NCBI RefSeq assembly: GCF_007747795.1 | Contig: NZ_CP036275.1 | Location: forward strand, 6,750,001 to 6,814,000 | Direction of reading: 5' to 3' | DNA: 64,000 bases | From: Maioricimonas rarisocia | GTDB lineage: Bacteria; Planctomycetota; Planctomycetia; Planctomycetales; Planctomycetaceae | Shown here: one piece after another, positions 1 to 10,610 of the stretch | Layout: the number at the start of each line of letters is the position of its first letter | How positions within the stretch are numbered: the first letter of the stretch is position 1 | The notes under the pieces: generated by a model | What the model was told of the DNA's origin: nothing | The model's input: the letters and a program-made list of their open reading frames with translations, nothing else | Database searches by the model: none | Position numbers and translations under genes: made by a program

Positions 1-72
1 CCCGCAGGGCGGACCGAAGTCGTGCGGCAGCACGAGTCACGCCTCATCCCCGGGCCACAGAACGCGCACCAC

Positions 73-972
73 ATGATCCAGTATCTGCAGGGAAAGTTAA
101 TCTACCGTCCGCGGCGGGAAGAAGTCTCCCGTGCCGCTTCCGGATTACCTGATGAAAGGGTTCGCCACGTCCGGATCCGCACCGACGACGGCCTCATGCT
201 GAATGGTTGGCTCTGCTTTGCCGCAAACCGCTGCGACGATCTCTCACGGAACGGGATCTCCGGTCCCCCCGCGCAGCGTCCCCAGGGGCGTGCACTCATC
301 CTGTACTGCCCCGGCACGACGGGGCACCGGGGGCACCGCCTGAAGGCGATTCAGCAGCTCACCTCGCTCGGGTGTGACGTGTTGATCGTCGACTACCGCG
401 GCTACGCCGAAAACGCCGGCTCCCCCAGCGAACGCTGGATGGCACGGGACGCCCGGCGAATCTGGAAATACGCCACCGACCACCTCGCTGTCCCGGCGCA
501 TCGCATCGTCATCTATGGCGAATCGCTTGGTGGAGGCGTCGCCACCAGCCTGGCCGCTGATCTCTGTCGGCAGGGAACGATGCCCGCCGGACTGATTCTC
601 CGCTCGACGTTCACGTCTCTGGTCGATGTCGCCGCAGAACGGTTCCCATGGTTGCCGGTTCGCATGTGCATGGTGGACCGCTTCGATTCCCGCAGGCGGA
701 TCTCCCGCATCGACTGTCCGCTGTTGATCATCCACGGAACCCGGGACCGGCTGATCCCCATCACACACGGCCGGGAACTGTTCCGGGCCGCTCCGCCGCG
801 GTCGTTCAATGGAGTGCCGCGACGCTTCGTCGAGCTGCCCGGCGCCGGTCACGACAATGTGATGTACGCCGCGCCCGACAGAATGCGGGAAGCCCACGAA
901 ACGTTCCTGGATTCACTCCCGCTGCCGGCCAACCGACAACTGGAACTCTGCGGAACGGATGCTTCTTCATGA
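73..972 (+). CDS. alpha/beta hydrolase
   Basis: About 299 residues with an alpha/beta-hydrolase fold. The nucleophile elbow GESLGGG is at about residue 149 (Ser about 151), an acid candidate lies in HGTRDRLIP and the catalytic His in PGAGHDN near the C-terminus. Such proteins hydrolyse esters or amides; the substrate cannot be told. The ATG at 73 is chosen because the protein then begins MIQYLQGKLIYRPRRE, a usual opening for this group; an in-frame GTG at 22 would add 17 residues of unconserved look. The stop overlaps the start of the glycosylase gene (ATGA), so the two are probably translated together. Fold is sure, role is not. Confidence 0.85.
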   Translation: MIQYLQGKLIYRPRREEVSRAASGLPDERVRHVRIRTDDGLMLNGWLCFAANRCDDLSRNGISGPPAQRPQGRALILYCPGTTGHRGHRLKAIQQLTSLGCDVLIVDYRGYAENAGSPSERWMARDARRIWKYATDHLAVPAHRIVIYGESLGGGVATSLAADLCRQGTMPAGLILRSTFTSLVDVAAERFPWLPVRMCMVDRFDSRRRISRIDCPLLIIHGTRDRLIPITHGRELFRAAPPRSFNGVPRRFVELPGAGHDNVMYAAPDRMREAHETFLDSLPLPANRQLELCGTDASS

Positions 973-1604
973 CCGACGGCGACGCTTCGGTTGAGTCGGC
1001 GATTCTGCACCTCAAGGAGGCTGACCCGGTCATCGGGTCGGTCATCGATGCAGTCGGGCCTTTCCGGTTGAAACCGCAGCGAGCCCGTTTTCGCTCACTC
1101 GTGCGGGCCATCATCGCCCAGCAGATTTCGACATCGGCGGCCCGATCGATTACGGCCCGCCTGGTCGAAGCCCTCAAGCCGGGACAACTGACGGCTGAAG
1201 GTGTCGCCGCGATGTCCTTCGAGGAACTCCGCTGTTGCGGGCTGTCGCCTCAGAAAGCCGGCTACATCCACGACCTCGCGGCCCACGTCGCGGATGGATC
1301 GGTCCCCCTCTCACGCATGGGACGCTGGCCGGACGAGCGGATCATCGAATGCCTCACCCAGGTGCGGGGGATCGGCGTCTGGACAGCCCAGATGTTTCTG
1401 ATCTTTTCGATGGGGCGGATGGACGTCTTTCCTCCGGATGACCTCGGCATTCGCTCCGCCATCCGGAATCTCTACGGACTCCCGGATCTGCCGAATCGGG
1501 CGACGAGCCTGCAGATTGCCGAGCCCTGGCGACCCTACTCGTCCGTGGCAAGCTGGTACTGCTGGCGCAGCATCGAACTTTCGCAGGGATCACCGCAGCC
1601 GTAG
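969..1604 (+). CDS. DNA-3-methyladenine glycosylase (AlkA/HhH-GPD type)
   Basis: About 211 residues. Base-excision repair enzyme that removes alkylated purines from DNA. The helix-hairpin-helix is visible as VRGIGVWTAQMF and is followed by the Gly/Pro-Asp loop ending in DVFPPDDLGIR, where the second Asp is the catalytic candidate. An early segment, RSLVRAIIAQQISTSAA, matches the DNA-binding helix that opens this family. The ATG at 969 overlaps the preceding stop by 4 bases. The longer in-frame opening that begins at 648 lies inside the hydrolase gene and is a shadow. The length fits the compact bacterial AlkA-like group without the extra N-terminal domain of E. coli AlkA. Confidence 0.92.
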   Translation: MTDGDASVESAILHLKEADPVIGSVIDAVGPFRLKPQRARFRSLVRAIIAQQISTSAARSITARLVEALKPGQLTAEGVAAMSFEELRCCGLSPQKAGYIHDLAAHVADGSVPLSRMGRWPDERIIECLTQVRGIGVWTAQMFLIFSMGRMDVFPPDDLGIRSAIRNLYGLPDLPNRATSLQIAEPWRPYSSVASWYCWRSIELSQGSPQP

Positions 1605-1821
1605 CGATTGTGCGGGCTGCCTCCATTCCTCCTGGCGCAGCCGTTCTCCCGGCTCAAGTTATCCTGCCGGTCGGGCCGATAATGACCGCAGAGACTCTTC
1701 ACGCCGCAGAGCGCATGAAGCGCCACGAGCGAGACATCAGGCTGGAGATGTTCCCTTCAGGAAGAAGGCCCTCCGGCCTCCCGGATACGACGCCAGGTCT
1801 CAATTGCGTGAAGGAAAACGC

Positions 1822-1856
1822 AGGGTCGTTCGGATCACCTCCGGACGACCCTTTTT
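1822..1856. terminator. rho-independent terminator, probably bidirectional
   Basis: Stem 1822-1833 pairs with 1841-1852 (one G.T pair) around a 7-base loop, followed by five T on the plus strand. On the minus strand the same hairpin is followed by a short T-run, so it can end both the glycosylase transcript and the convergent Ldh-family gene. The rest of 1605-1872 shows nothing coding. Confidence 0.75.
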
Positions 1857-1872
1857 CGTGCGCTGCGTCCGA

Positions 1873-2955
1873 TCACTCCCCCGTCGACCACGGGACTTCG
1901 ACCTTCATTGCCTCGGCCCGCCGCTGCAGTTCCTCGGCATGCGATCGATGCAGCGGAATTCCCTCCGCACGACAACGCTGCTCGCAGGCGGCTTCGAAGT
2001 CGCCCGGCAGCCGCACGCTCTCGACACCATCCAGCGGCGTCAGTGACCGGATCTGCTCACCGGCACTCTGCAGTTGTTCCGCGAATTCCGCGGGATGGGT
2101 GAACTGCGCGACGTCAATCGCGTAGAAGAAATGCTGTGATCCATCCGCTGTCGGCGTCCGCTTGCGGTGGATCGGCAGCACACCCCCGGCGAGCGGCCCG
2201 GCCAGAACCGACGCGACGAACGCCAGACCGAAGCCGCGTGCCCCCGCAGCGGGCAGGATCGTTTTCGCGGCCGCAGGATCGTCCGTCGGTTGCCCCGCTT
2301 CATCGAGCGCCACATTCTCCGGCAGCCGCTGTCCGTACATCCCCAGCGATTCCACCTTCCCCCACGACGTCGCACCACATGCCATATCGAGGACGAACGG
2401 TTCGTCGTCCCCCATCGGCACAGCCCATGCCAGAGCGTTGTTGGCCACCGCCGGCTGCAAGCTGCCGAATGCGGCGACGGTGGGACGCCCGGTACTCGTC
2501 GTGCAGAACCCGATCATCCCCGCACGGGCCGCCAGCAGCGCGTAGACCGATGCCGCCCCCAGATGCTGGCTGTTGCCGACAGCGACCGTCCCCGTCCCGA
2601 CCTCCCGTGCCTTCTCGATGGCGGTTGTCATCGCTTTGGTCGCGGCGACGTGGCCGACCGCGCGACTCCCGTCGAGCACCGCAACCGCCGGCGTCTCCGA
2701 CACCACCAGCACCCGCGCCCGGGGATCGATGTCGCCGGCATCGATCCCGTCGAGATAGCGGCCAATCGTACGGCTGCCATGCGACTGGATTCCCCGCAGA
2801 TCCGCTTCGACCATTCGTTCGGCAACCGTCCGGGCATCGAACTTGAACAGACTCTGCTTGACCAGCATCGCAATCAGCAGATCGCGTAGATCGTCTGCCA
2901 TCACGCGGACTTCCTGTCCGGCGTCCTGGGGGTAGGGAATCGTCGAGTCAGTCAT
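1873..2955 (-). CDS. Ldh family malate/L-lactate-type dehydrogenase
   Basis: About 360 residues. NAD(P)-dependent 2-hydroxyacid dehydrogenase of the LDH_2 (YlbC/malate/ureidoglycolate) fold, cytosolic. Family marks are the early GIQSHGSRTIGRYLDGI segment, holding the family's catalytic His, the GNSQHLGAASVYALLAA stretch, VANNALAWAVPMGDDEPFVLDMA in the nucleotide-binding part, and the Gly-rich GARGFGLAFVASVLAGPLAGG near the end. The substrate within the family (malate, lactate, ureidoglycolate, sulfolactate) cannot be decided. The gene stands alone and runs toward the shared terminator at 1822-1856. Confidence 0.88.
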   Translation of the reverse strand: MTDSTIPYPQDAGQEVRVMADDLRDLLIAMLVKQSLFKFDARTVAERMVEADLRGIQSHGSRTIGRYLDGIDAGDIDPRARVLVVSETPAVAVLDGSRAVGHVAATKAMTTAIEKAREVGTGTVAVGNSQHLGAASVYALLAARAGMIGFCTTSTGRPTVAAFGSLQPAVANNALAWAVPMGDDEPFVLDMACGATSWGKVESLGMYGQRLPENVALDEAGQPTDDPAAAKTILPAAGARGFGLAFVASVLAGPLAGGVLPIHRKRTPTADGSQHFFYAIDVAQFTHPAEFAEQLQSAGEQIRSLTPLDGVESVRLPGDFEAACEQRCRAEGIPLHRSHAEELQRRAEAMKVEVPWSTGE

Positions 2956-3169
2956 GTGAAAGATCCGGTAGGCAGTGTGCAGGCTTCAGGATGGCATTCT
3001 GGTGCACGGGCACGGATCGCACAACGGCGGGCTCCCGCCTGGGGCGCTCCATCGACAAGCCTCTTGCCGGCTGACATCATATCGCTGGATCGAATCCACC
3101 TTCTCCGATACCTCAGCGATCACATTCAGAGTCTGCGGGCAACGGTGTTCCGCGGGGAGAGACCGAGTT

Positions 3170-5383
3170 ATGCAACGTCATGTCACCACTTTGGCAGGCT
3201 TCGTCCTGTTCGCCCTGTGGGCATCAACCACGTACGCCGCGACGGCCGAAGAGATCGAGGCAGCCCGACTCAAGGGAGTCGAATACCTCAAGTCCAAACA
3301 GGTTGACGATGGCAGCTGGCACTTTGAGGGACATGCCGTCGGCATCACCTCGTTGTGCGGTCTGGCACTGCTCGAGAACGGCGTCCCGGTTTCGGACCCG
3401 GTCATCGAAAAGGCACAGCGGTTCGTCCGCCGCAACACCGATGAACTGAAGAACACCTACGATCTCGCGCTGGCGATCCTTTTTCTTTCCCGGATCGGTG
3501 ATCGCGACAACCGCGCTCCCATCCGCAGCCTCGCCGCACGACTCGTCGCCGGACAGAACGTCGAAGGAGGCTGGGGTTACAACTGCCCGATCGTGAACCC
3601 CGGCATCCTCAGCAATCCCGCTTCCCGTCCCGACCCCCCGGACGGTCCCGGCGACAACAGCTGCACGCAGTTCGCTGTCCTCGGCCTGTGGGTCGCCTCC
3701 CGCTGGGGCGTCAATGTCGACGACACGATGGCACGCGTTGGCGAACGGTTCGTCTCGACGCAGAAGGAAGACGGCGGCTGGCCTTATCGCCACGACGTGG
3801 AAGACCAGGGCTCGCGCTCGTCGATGACCTATGCCGGTCTATTCTGCCTGACCGTCGCCCGCGCCACCCGCATTCGCCAGCTGCAGAGCGACAGCACCGT
3901 CCGCCGCAGCCTCGACGAGCCGGAAGAGTCCGCCGACGGCCCGCAGTCCACCACGCTTCTCGCCGATCCGGTCTTCTCCAAGGGGCTCGAAAAGGCAGGT
4001 CAGTTCGCGCGGGGGATCAGCCGCAATTCGCCCCGCTATTTTCTGTGGTCGGTCGAGCGTATGGGGGTGATGCTCGGTCTGCCGGAGTTCGGCGGCACGA
4101 ACTGGTTCGAGAAGGGAGCCACCGCCCTCGTCGAAGCCCAGGGAGAAGAAGGGGAGTGGACAAGTCCCTCCGAAAGCCGCGGCTCCCTCTCGGATACCGC
4201 CTTTGCGATCCTGTTCCTCCGCCGGGCCAACCTCGGAAGCGACATCTCGCGCCTGCTCGAAGGCGAACCGGAACGCCGCTTCCAGATCATCAGTCGCGAG
4301 AACAAACCGCGGTACCTGCGGCTGACAGATGCCCTCAAGGCCGCACGTGATGGCGACGTCATCCACATCGACGGGGCCGGCCCCTTCGAGATGCCGCACC
4401 TGAACCTCGACAAGAGCCTCACCATCGCCGCCGGTCATGGTTACACGCCGGTCATGATCTTCGGCATCGGCTACGACGAGCGGGGACGCCGCGCCCGGCC
4501 GCAGGACGACGTCAATGCCCGTCACATGCTTCGGATCACCAAAGGGACCGTCACGCTCGAGGGGCTCCACTTTCAGTTCGATCCGCCGGACATCGGTTTC
4601 GGCCTTCCCTGGTCCGCCATCGTCCTCAGCGGTGGCAATCTTCGCATGCTCAACTGTGCCGTTTCCGAGAGCAACGGACGGGGCATGGCTCCCATCGTGA
4701 TGGATCAGGCCGGCTCGCTGGTCATCCGCAACTCGCTGCTCGTCGGCGGGCGCGCGGCCATCGAGGTGACCGTCAATGGGCAGCAGGACGTCCGACTCGA
4801 CAACTGTGTCGTTTTCAGCAAGAACGCCTTCAACGTCTATCAGGGTTCCGGAGGCGACGCGAAGCTCAAGCTGGCACTCGATCGTTGCACTGTGCAGGCC
4901 CGGGAAGTCTTCTTCTTTCCGCGACTCGCCTCACCGGTCGATATCGTCAGCAACGGAACCGCGTACAAGGCGGACTGGATGGGATCGCAGATGCTGTCCG
5001 ATCCCAACGGGCACGACGGACTCACCTGGACCGGTTCCAGCAATGTCTACGATCTGCTGCGGTGGGTCGGAGCCGCCGGGACGGAAAACACCCGCGTGAA
5101 AGACGAAGGCTCCTGGAGCCGGTTCTGGGGCGGCAGCGACGAGAATGGCCAGAAGCGAGTCATCCCGTTTGCCGGCCGTCGCCCCCACGAAGCGTTCACA
5201 CATGGCATCCGGGGCGAAGATTTCGAGTTCGCTCCCAACTCGGCCGTGTATAATGTCCGCCGCGAAACCGGCATCGATCCACTGATTGTCGGGCCGGGAA
5301 ACGGCTACAGCCGCTTCCGCGACAGCTTTCAGTATCGTGAATGGCAGCAGGGGGACGAAGGCTCGCTCGCGGCCTCTCCCTGA
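3170..5383 (+). CDS. exported terpene-cyclase-repeat and beta-helix protein
   Basis: About 737 residues. The ATG at 3170 is chosen because a purine-rich GGGGAGAG lies just upstream and the protein then opens with a signal peptide ending near TTYAATA. Residues about 25-410 carry prenyltransferase/squalene-oxidase type alpha-toroid repeats, seen as QVDDGSWHFEG, NVEGGWGYNC, QKEDGGWPYRH and GEEGEWTSP. Residues about 425-700 look like a right-handed beta-helix (LNLDKSLTIAAGHGYTP, LRITKGTVTLEGLHFQF, SLVIRNSLLVGGRAAIEV). Planctomycetes have many exported proteins with this repeat; they lack the DxDD acid of true cyclases, and I see none here. Likely a surface binding or scaffolding protein; function unknown. 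Confidence 0.82.
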   Translation: MQRHVTTLAGFVLFALWASTTYAATAEEIEAARLKGVEYLKSKQVDDGSWHFEGHAVGITSLCGLALLENGVPVSDPVIEKAQRFVRRNTDELKNTYDLALAILFLSRIGDRDNRAPIRSLAARLVAGQNVEGGWGYNCPIVNPGILSNPASRPDPPDGPGDNSCTQFAVLGLWVASRWGVNVDDTMARVGERFVSTQKEDGGWPYRHDVEDQGSRSSMTYAGLFCLTVARATRIRQLQSDSTVRRSLDEPEESADGPQSTTLLADPVFSKGLEKAGQFARGISRNSPRYFLWSVERMGVMLGLPEFGGTNWFEKGATALVEAQGEEGEWTSPSESRGSLSDTAFAILFLRRANLGSDISRLLEGEPERRFQIISRENKPRYLRLTDALKAARDGDVIHIDGAGPFEMPHLNLDKSLTIAAGHGYTPVMIFGIGYDERGRRARPQDDVNARHMLRITKGTVTLEGLHFQFDPPDIGFGLPWSAIVLSGGNLRMLNCAVSESNGRGMAPIVMDQAGSLVIRNSLLVGGRAAIEVTVNGQQDVRLDNCVVFSKNAFNVYQGSGGDAKLKLALDRCTVQAREVFFFPRLASPVDIVSNGTAYKADWMGSQMLSDPNGHDGLTWTGSSNVYDLLRWVGAAGTENTRVKDEGSWSRFWGGSDENGQKRVIPFAGRRPHEAFTHGIRGEDFEFAPNSAVYNVRRETGIDPLIVGPGNGYSRFRDSFQYREWQQGDEGSLAASP

Positions 5384-5520
5384 GAGAGGCTGCGGCCGCG
5401 GTCCGTGGTGTGGCAGGACAGCTCCACGGACTTCGGCAGACACGCAGATTTCTCTTTCTCTGCGTCTTCAATTCGCCTAAAAGTCTCCGCCACTGGCGTA
5501 CAGGCACCGGAAAGAGATCC

Positions 5521-7179
5521 ATGGCGGCGGAGCAGGCACCCGAAGCAGAGGAGCAGACCACAACCGGCGACCGCGCCGAGCAGTCCGCCGGACTGCTCGC
5601 GAACCTGCGTATCGTCAGCCTCTGCACCCTGCTGAGCCGCATTTTCGGCCTGTGCCGCGACATCGCGATGGCGAACCTGTTCGGGGCTGGCAGCGTCATG
5701 GACGCATTCAGCCTCGCATTTCGCATTCCCAACGCCGCCCGCAAGCTGTTCGGTGAAGGTGCGCTGACCGCCGCCTTCCTCCCCGTGCTCGTCGGCACCC
5801 TCACCGACTCCGGGCAGGACCGTGCCCGCAGCGTTGCCACCGCCGTCTTTGTCGGGCTCGCGGCACTCCTCGTCGTCCTCACGATACTCGGTCTGATCCC
5901 GCTGCTGCTGGCCCTGCTGTACGTTCCGATGGGAAGCGACCTGCGGCTGCTGCTCGAACTGACCGCGATCCTCGCCCCTTACATCATCCTGATCTGCCTG
6001 ACAGCACAGATCTGCGCGGTCCTGCACGCGATCCGCGAGTTCTTCTGGCCCGCATTCCTGCCGGTATTGCTCAACCTGATCTGGATTGCCGCGGTTGCAG
6101 TCGCCTCCCGCTGGAGCACCGACGCCCGCCAGCAGATCCACCTCATCAGCTGGTGGATCATTCTCGCCGGCGTGATTCAACTCGCCATCGCAGCGATTGT
6201 TCAGAATCGACGGGGCCTGCCACACTCGCCGCAGTGGCGGCAGTCTGTGCCGGAACTCCGCCGTGTGACCCTCGCCGTTCTGCCGGTGATCGTGGGCGTC
6301 GGCATCGCCCAGTTGAACGCCATCATCGACAGCGTGATTGCGTGGGCGGTCTCCGCTCCCGAAGGATCCCCGTCCAACGGAGCACGCATCGCAGGTCTGC
6401 CGGCGCTCGTCGAGTCGGGAACCGCGGCCGCACTCTACTTTGCCCAGCGGATGTATCAGTTCCCCATGGGCGTCTTCGGCGTCGCACTGGGAACCGTCCT
6501 GTTTCCCCGACTTTCCGAGCACATCCAGCGCGGCCAGGTGTCGGCCGCCCGCGACGACATCAACTTTGGCATCCGCATGTCGCTCGCCATCGGACTGCCG
6601 TGCAGCGTGGGGTTGATGCTGCTCGCCCTGCCGATCACTCGACTGCTGTTCGAACACGGACAGTTCAACGCTGCCGATGCCCGCTTGACCAGCCACATGA
6701 TCGCCGCGTACGGGCCGGCCGTCTGGTCGACGATCACCCTGCTGATTGCGCAGCGTGGCTTCTACGCAGCCGGTGACCGCATTACACCGATGAACATCGG
6801 ACTGCTCGCCGTCGTCGCCAACGTCCTGCTCAGTGTCGTGCTCGTCGTGACGGCCGGAGGCGTCGGCCTGGCGATCGCAACCACCACCTCGCTGACGATT
6901 CAGGCCGTACACACCACGCTTCGTCTGCAGCGGGATCTGGGACGTTTCGACTGGCGCCACGTGCTCGTCACGTTTCTGCGAACGGCCGTGGCAACGGCGA
7001 TCATGTCGGCGGCAGTCCTGGCAATGCTCTGGCTGTTTCCGACCGGAGACGCATTCGACGACCGGTTCATGTCGGTCGTTCTGCCGACGCTGACCGGAGC
7101 GGCGGCCTTCATGGGAGCAGCCCGGCTGATCGGCCTCGACGAGCCGTGGTATCTGCTGCGGCGCGACGACTCGCAGTGA
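5521..7179 (+). CDS. murJ: lipid II flippase MurJ
   Basis: About 552 residues, a multi-pass membrane protein of the MviN/MurJ family (MOP exporters) that moves lipid II across the inner membrane for peptidoglycan synthesis. The opening TLLSRIFGLCRDIAMANLFG with the following AFSLAFRIPNAARKLFGEGA is the family signature around the first helices, and Arg/Asp residues of the central cavity are present there. The middle segment AQRMYQFPMGVFGVALGTVL is also typical. The ATG at 5521 is chosen because it leaves a short polar tail before helix 1; a longer in-frame opening from 5341 overlaps the previous gene. Its presence supports a peptidoglycan wall. Confidence 0.95.
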   Translation: MAAEQAPEAEEQTTTGDRAEQSAGLLANLRIVSLCTLLSRIFGLCRDIAMANLFGAGSVMDAFSLAFRIPNAARKLFGEGALTAAFLPVLVGTLTDSGQDRARSVATAVFVGLAALLVVLTILGLIPLLLALLYVPMGSDLRLLLELTAILAPYIILICLTAQICAVLHAIREFFWPAFLPVLLNLIWIAAVAVASRWSTDARQQIHLISWWIILAGVIQLAIAAIVQNRRGLPHSPQWRQSVPELRRVTLAVLPVIVGVGIAQLNAIIDSVIAWAVSAPEGSPSNGARIAGLPALVESGTAAALYFAQRMYQFPMGVFGVALGTVLFPRLSEHIQRGQVSAARDDINFGIRMSLAIGLPCSVGLMLLALPITRLLFEHGQFNAADARLTSHMIAAYGPAVWSTITLLIAQRGFYAAGDRITPMNIGLLAVVANVLLSVVLVVTAGGVGLAIATTTSLTIQAVHTTLRLQRDLGRFDWRHVLVTFLRTAVATAIMSAAVLAMLWLFPTGDAFDDRFMSVVLPTLTGAAAFMGAARLIGLDEPWYLLRRDDSQ

Positions 7180-7203
7180 GGCGCCCCGCCCACGCGGGCC
7201 CGA

Positions 7204-8853
7204 TCAGGTCTGGCTTTCCCTGCCGGTCATTCGCGCGATGACTGCGGTGACGTCATCGGTAAACGGCTCCGGAGCACAGAACTTCTCCACTTCGTCCAGC
7301 AACTCCGCAATGCTCTCTGCCGCTGTCCGGTCGCTGCAACGAGCAACGATCGCGGCGGCCCGCTCGATGCCGAACTGCTCCCCGTCCGGGCCCGACGCTT
7401 CGAGCAGTCCGTCGGTCAGCAGCAGCAGGGTATCGCCCGCTTCGAGTGAAACGACCGGCCCCAGCCGCGGACGGAACTCACCGTCCGAATCGATCCCGAG
7501 CGCAGCCCCCGTCAACGAAAGTTCTTCGAGACGACCGTCCGACCGCAACACGTGCCCCGGATGTCCTGCCCCGATGTACGTCAGTTCGCGCTGTTCGGGA
7601 TCCAGCCGCCCGCACCAGAACGTCACAAACCGCCGACCGTCCGCGTCGTCGCAGAGGAACTGGTTGAGCCGCCTGATAATCGATTCCAGGTCGCTTCCGG
7701 TCTGCGTCATGCTCCGCAGATACGCCCGCGTGTTCGCCATCAGCAGCGAACTTCCGACGTCGTGACCACTCACATCGGCCACAACGAGCCATAACGTCCC
7801 GTCCGCCAGCAGCAGGTGATCGTAGTAGTCTCCGCCCACCGTCTCCGCGAACTGTGATGTTCCCGCCACATCGACGCCCTCGACCACCGGAGGAGACTTC
7901 GGCAGCAGGCTCTGCTGAATCACCCGGGCCATCCGCAACTGCTCGTGTGCCCCCTGCAGGGCCGCCTCCGAGTGGTACGCCCGGCGATAGTCCACCAGCA
8001 GTCCGGCGAGCGGCACGATGTAGCCGACGATCTTCAGCCCGCTGGCCACGTTCGAGGCATTGTCGAACAGGTGCTCCGAATTCACCGCGTACAGCTGCGA
8101 GACCAGATGCGGAAGCACGCTGACATGCAGCCCCCGCGCGAACAGGCTCCGATGCTGCTTGTACAGCCGCGGCAGGACGATCCCCGCTGCAAACAGGTAC
8201 AGCGCCAGGGGAATCAGATCGAACGGGCGACGCACGATGTGCGGCAGCACCGAGACAAATTGCGGCAATTGCTCTGCCGTGGCGCAAACGTGGTTGATTG
8301 CATACGCCGCGACGCCGCACAGCAGTCCGGCCACCAGCAGAAACGTCAGCCCGTGTCGCGGGGGCTCGATCGGTTCCGAATCGCCGCGCCACAGAAACGG
8401 CGTCGTCCCCGCGACGACGATCAACGCGTTGAACGTCCGCGATACCGTCCACGAGTACGGGATGAACGCTTCGAGGTGGACGTTCGACTCCGTCAGCATG
8501 TCGGCGGCCAGAACGTGGAACGCATCCAGCATCCCCGAGAAGAACAGTGCCGTCCCGACGATCGGCGTGATGATGTTCCGGGACAGAAAGTAATGCATGA
8601 ACGCGACGACGACCGTCAGAGCCGCCACGCAGAATGCCGTCCACTCGAGAATGGTGTGCACGAACGCTCCCCGCAGTGCCGCGTACAACGCGGCCCGCTG
8701 AGCATCCCCCTCGAGCTGGAAGTACGTCTCAGGGGACAGGGGAACGTCGACCGTCCCGAAGTTGACCCCCAGCAGATTCAGCACCGGTGGAAGTGCGCAG
8801 ACCACGACCACCGTCCAGACGATCGATTTGGGAAACTTCGCGGTCGTGGACAT
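7204..8853 (-). CDS. membrane-anchored SpoIIE-type PP2C phosphatase
   Basis: About 549 residues. The first 290 or so form about eight hydrophobic helices of a membrane sensor region (MASE-like layout). A short linker, LQGAHEQLRMARVIQQSLLP, is the usual lead into SpoIIE/RsbU phosphatase domains. The phosphatase domain follows with metal-binding motifs GGDYYDHLLLADG, VVADVSGHDVGSSLLMA, YIGAGHPGHVLR and FTDDVTAVIAR. Members dephosphorylate anti-sigma antagonist proteins or similar partners in response to a signal. No partner anti-sigma or STAS gene is adjacent. Convergent with murJ, 24 bp apart. Confidence 0.9.
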   Translation of the reverse strand: MSTTAKFPKSIVWTVVVVCALPPVLNLLGVNFGTVDVPLSPETYFQLEGDAQRAALYAALRGAFVHTILEWTAFCVAALTVVVAFMHYFLSRNIITPIVGTALFFSGMLDAFHVLAADMLTESNVHLEAFIPYSWTVSRTFNALIVVAGTTPFLWRGDSEPIEPPRHGLTFLLVAGLLCGVAAYAINHVCATAEQLPQFVSVLPHIVRRPFDLIPLALYLFAAGIVLPRLYKQHRSLFARGLHVSVLPHLVSQLYAVNSEHLFDNASNVASGLKIVGYIVPLAGLLVDYRRAYHSEAALQGAHEQLRMARVIQQSLLPKSPPVVEGVDVAGTSQFAETVGGDYYDHLLLADGTLWLVVADVSGHDVGSSLLMANTRAYLRSMTQTGSDLESIIRRLNQFLCDDADGRRFVTFWCGRLDPEQRELTYIGAGHPGHVLRSDGRLEELSLTGAALGIDSDGEFRPRLGPVVSLEAGDTLLLLTDGLLEASGPDGEQFGIERAAAIVARCSDRTAAESIAELLDEVEKFCAPEPFTDDVTAVIARMTGRESQT

Positions 8854-8910
8854 GCAATTGCTCTGACGGAAGGCTGCCGTGGCCGGAGACCGGCGTAAAT
8901 CGCGAGCCGC

Positions 8911-10050
<1,140 letters not shown>

Positions 10051-10610
10051 GGTCCGGGAAACCTTGTCTCAATCTGGTGGGAAAGCAGACAGTTTAGGCG
10101 CGCCGCTTCCCCCGGACAACGCCCGCCACCGCCCGGCGGCGTTTCGCCGATCTGCGGTCAACCGCTTTCGCGCCCGCTTCAGACCCGAATCGGCCGATCC
10201 TGCGCGTCGCAAGGCCGGATCGGATAACGCACGTTGACCGAGATCGGCCTCGCGTTAGACTCCCCGCGACCTCTCGATTTGTCCCAGCGACATTTCCCTT
10301 CACCACTTCAGTTGTTGCGTTCAGTGCACCCGGGCCAATCTCCCTGCGTCTCTCGGGCGTTTCGCGAAGAAACGCCGGTCAGACGAGCGGGCAGGCTGCG
10401 TCCGAAGGCACCGAAACTTCCCAGATTGCCAAAGTCCTGCACCGGCCGGCGGAACCTCCAACGGACGGGACGGGCATCCTGTTTTGACCAGCGACTTGCG
10501 GCAGGCGTCGCGAGTTCACGTTTCGGAAGTCCCGCAGGCAGCCGGTGCGGACTTCTGGATCAGGTAACCAGTTGACCTCCCGGCTGACATTGTGAGAAAG
10601 GGAGAACTCG
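10051..10610. other. non-coding stretch upstream of exported protein gene
   Basis: About 560 bases between two divergently read genes. No convincing gene is seen. One hairpin (CCGATCC with GGATCGG, about 10194-10225) is visible. A purine-rich ribosome-binding site, GAGAAAGGGAGA, lies just before the ATG at 10611. The length would allow promoters and a long leader, but I recognise no riboswitch. Confidence 0.5.

Noticed and set aside
5329-6960. Long minus-strand open frame opposite murJ
   Set aside because: It overlaps the murJ gene fully, has Arg/Asp/Gly-rich composition typical of the antisense of GC-rich genes, and shows no family motif.
10051-10610. SAM-type riboswitch near the metB-like gene
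   Set aside because: The text lies upstream of both neighbours, but no SAM-I or SAM-II core was recognised by eye.
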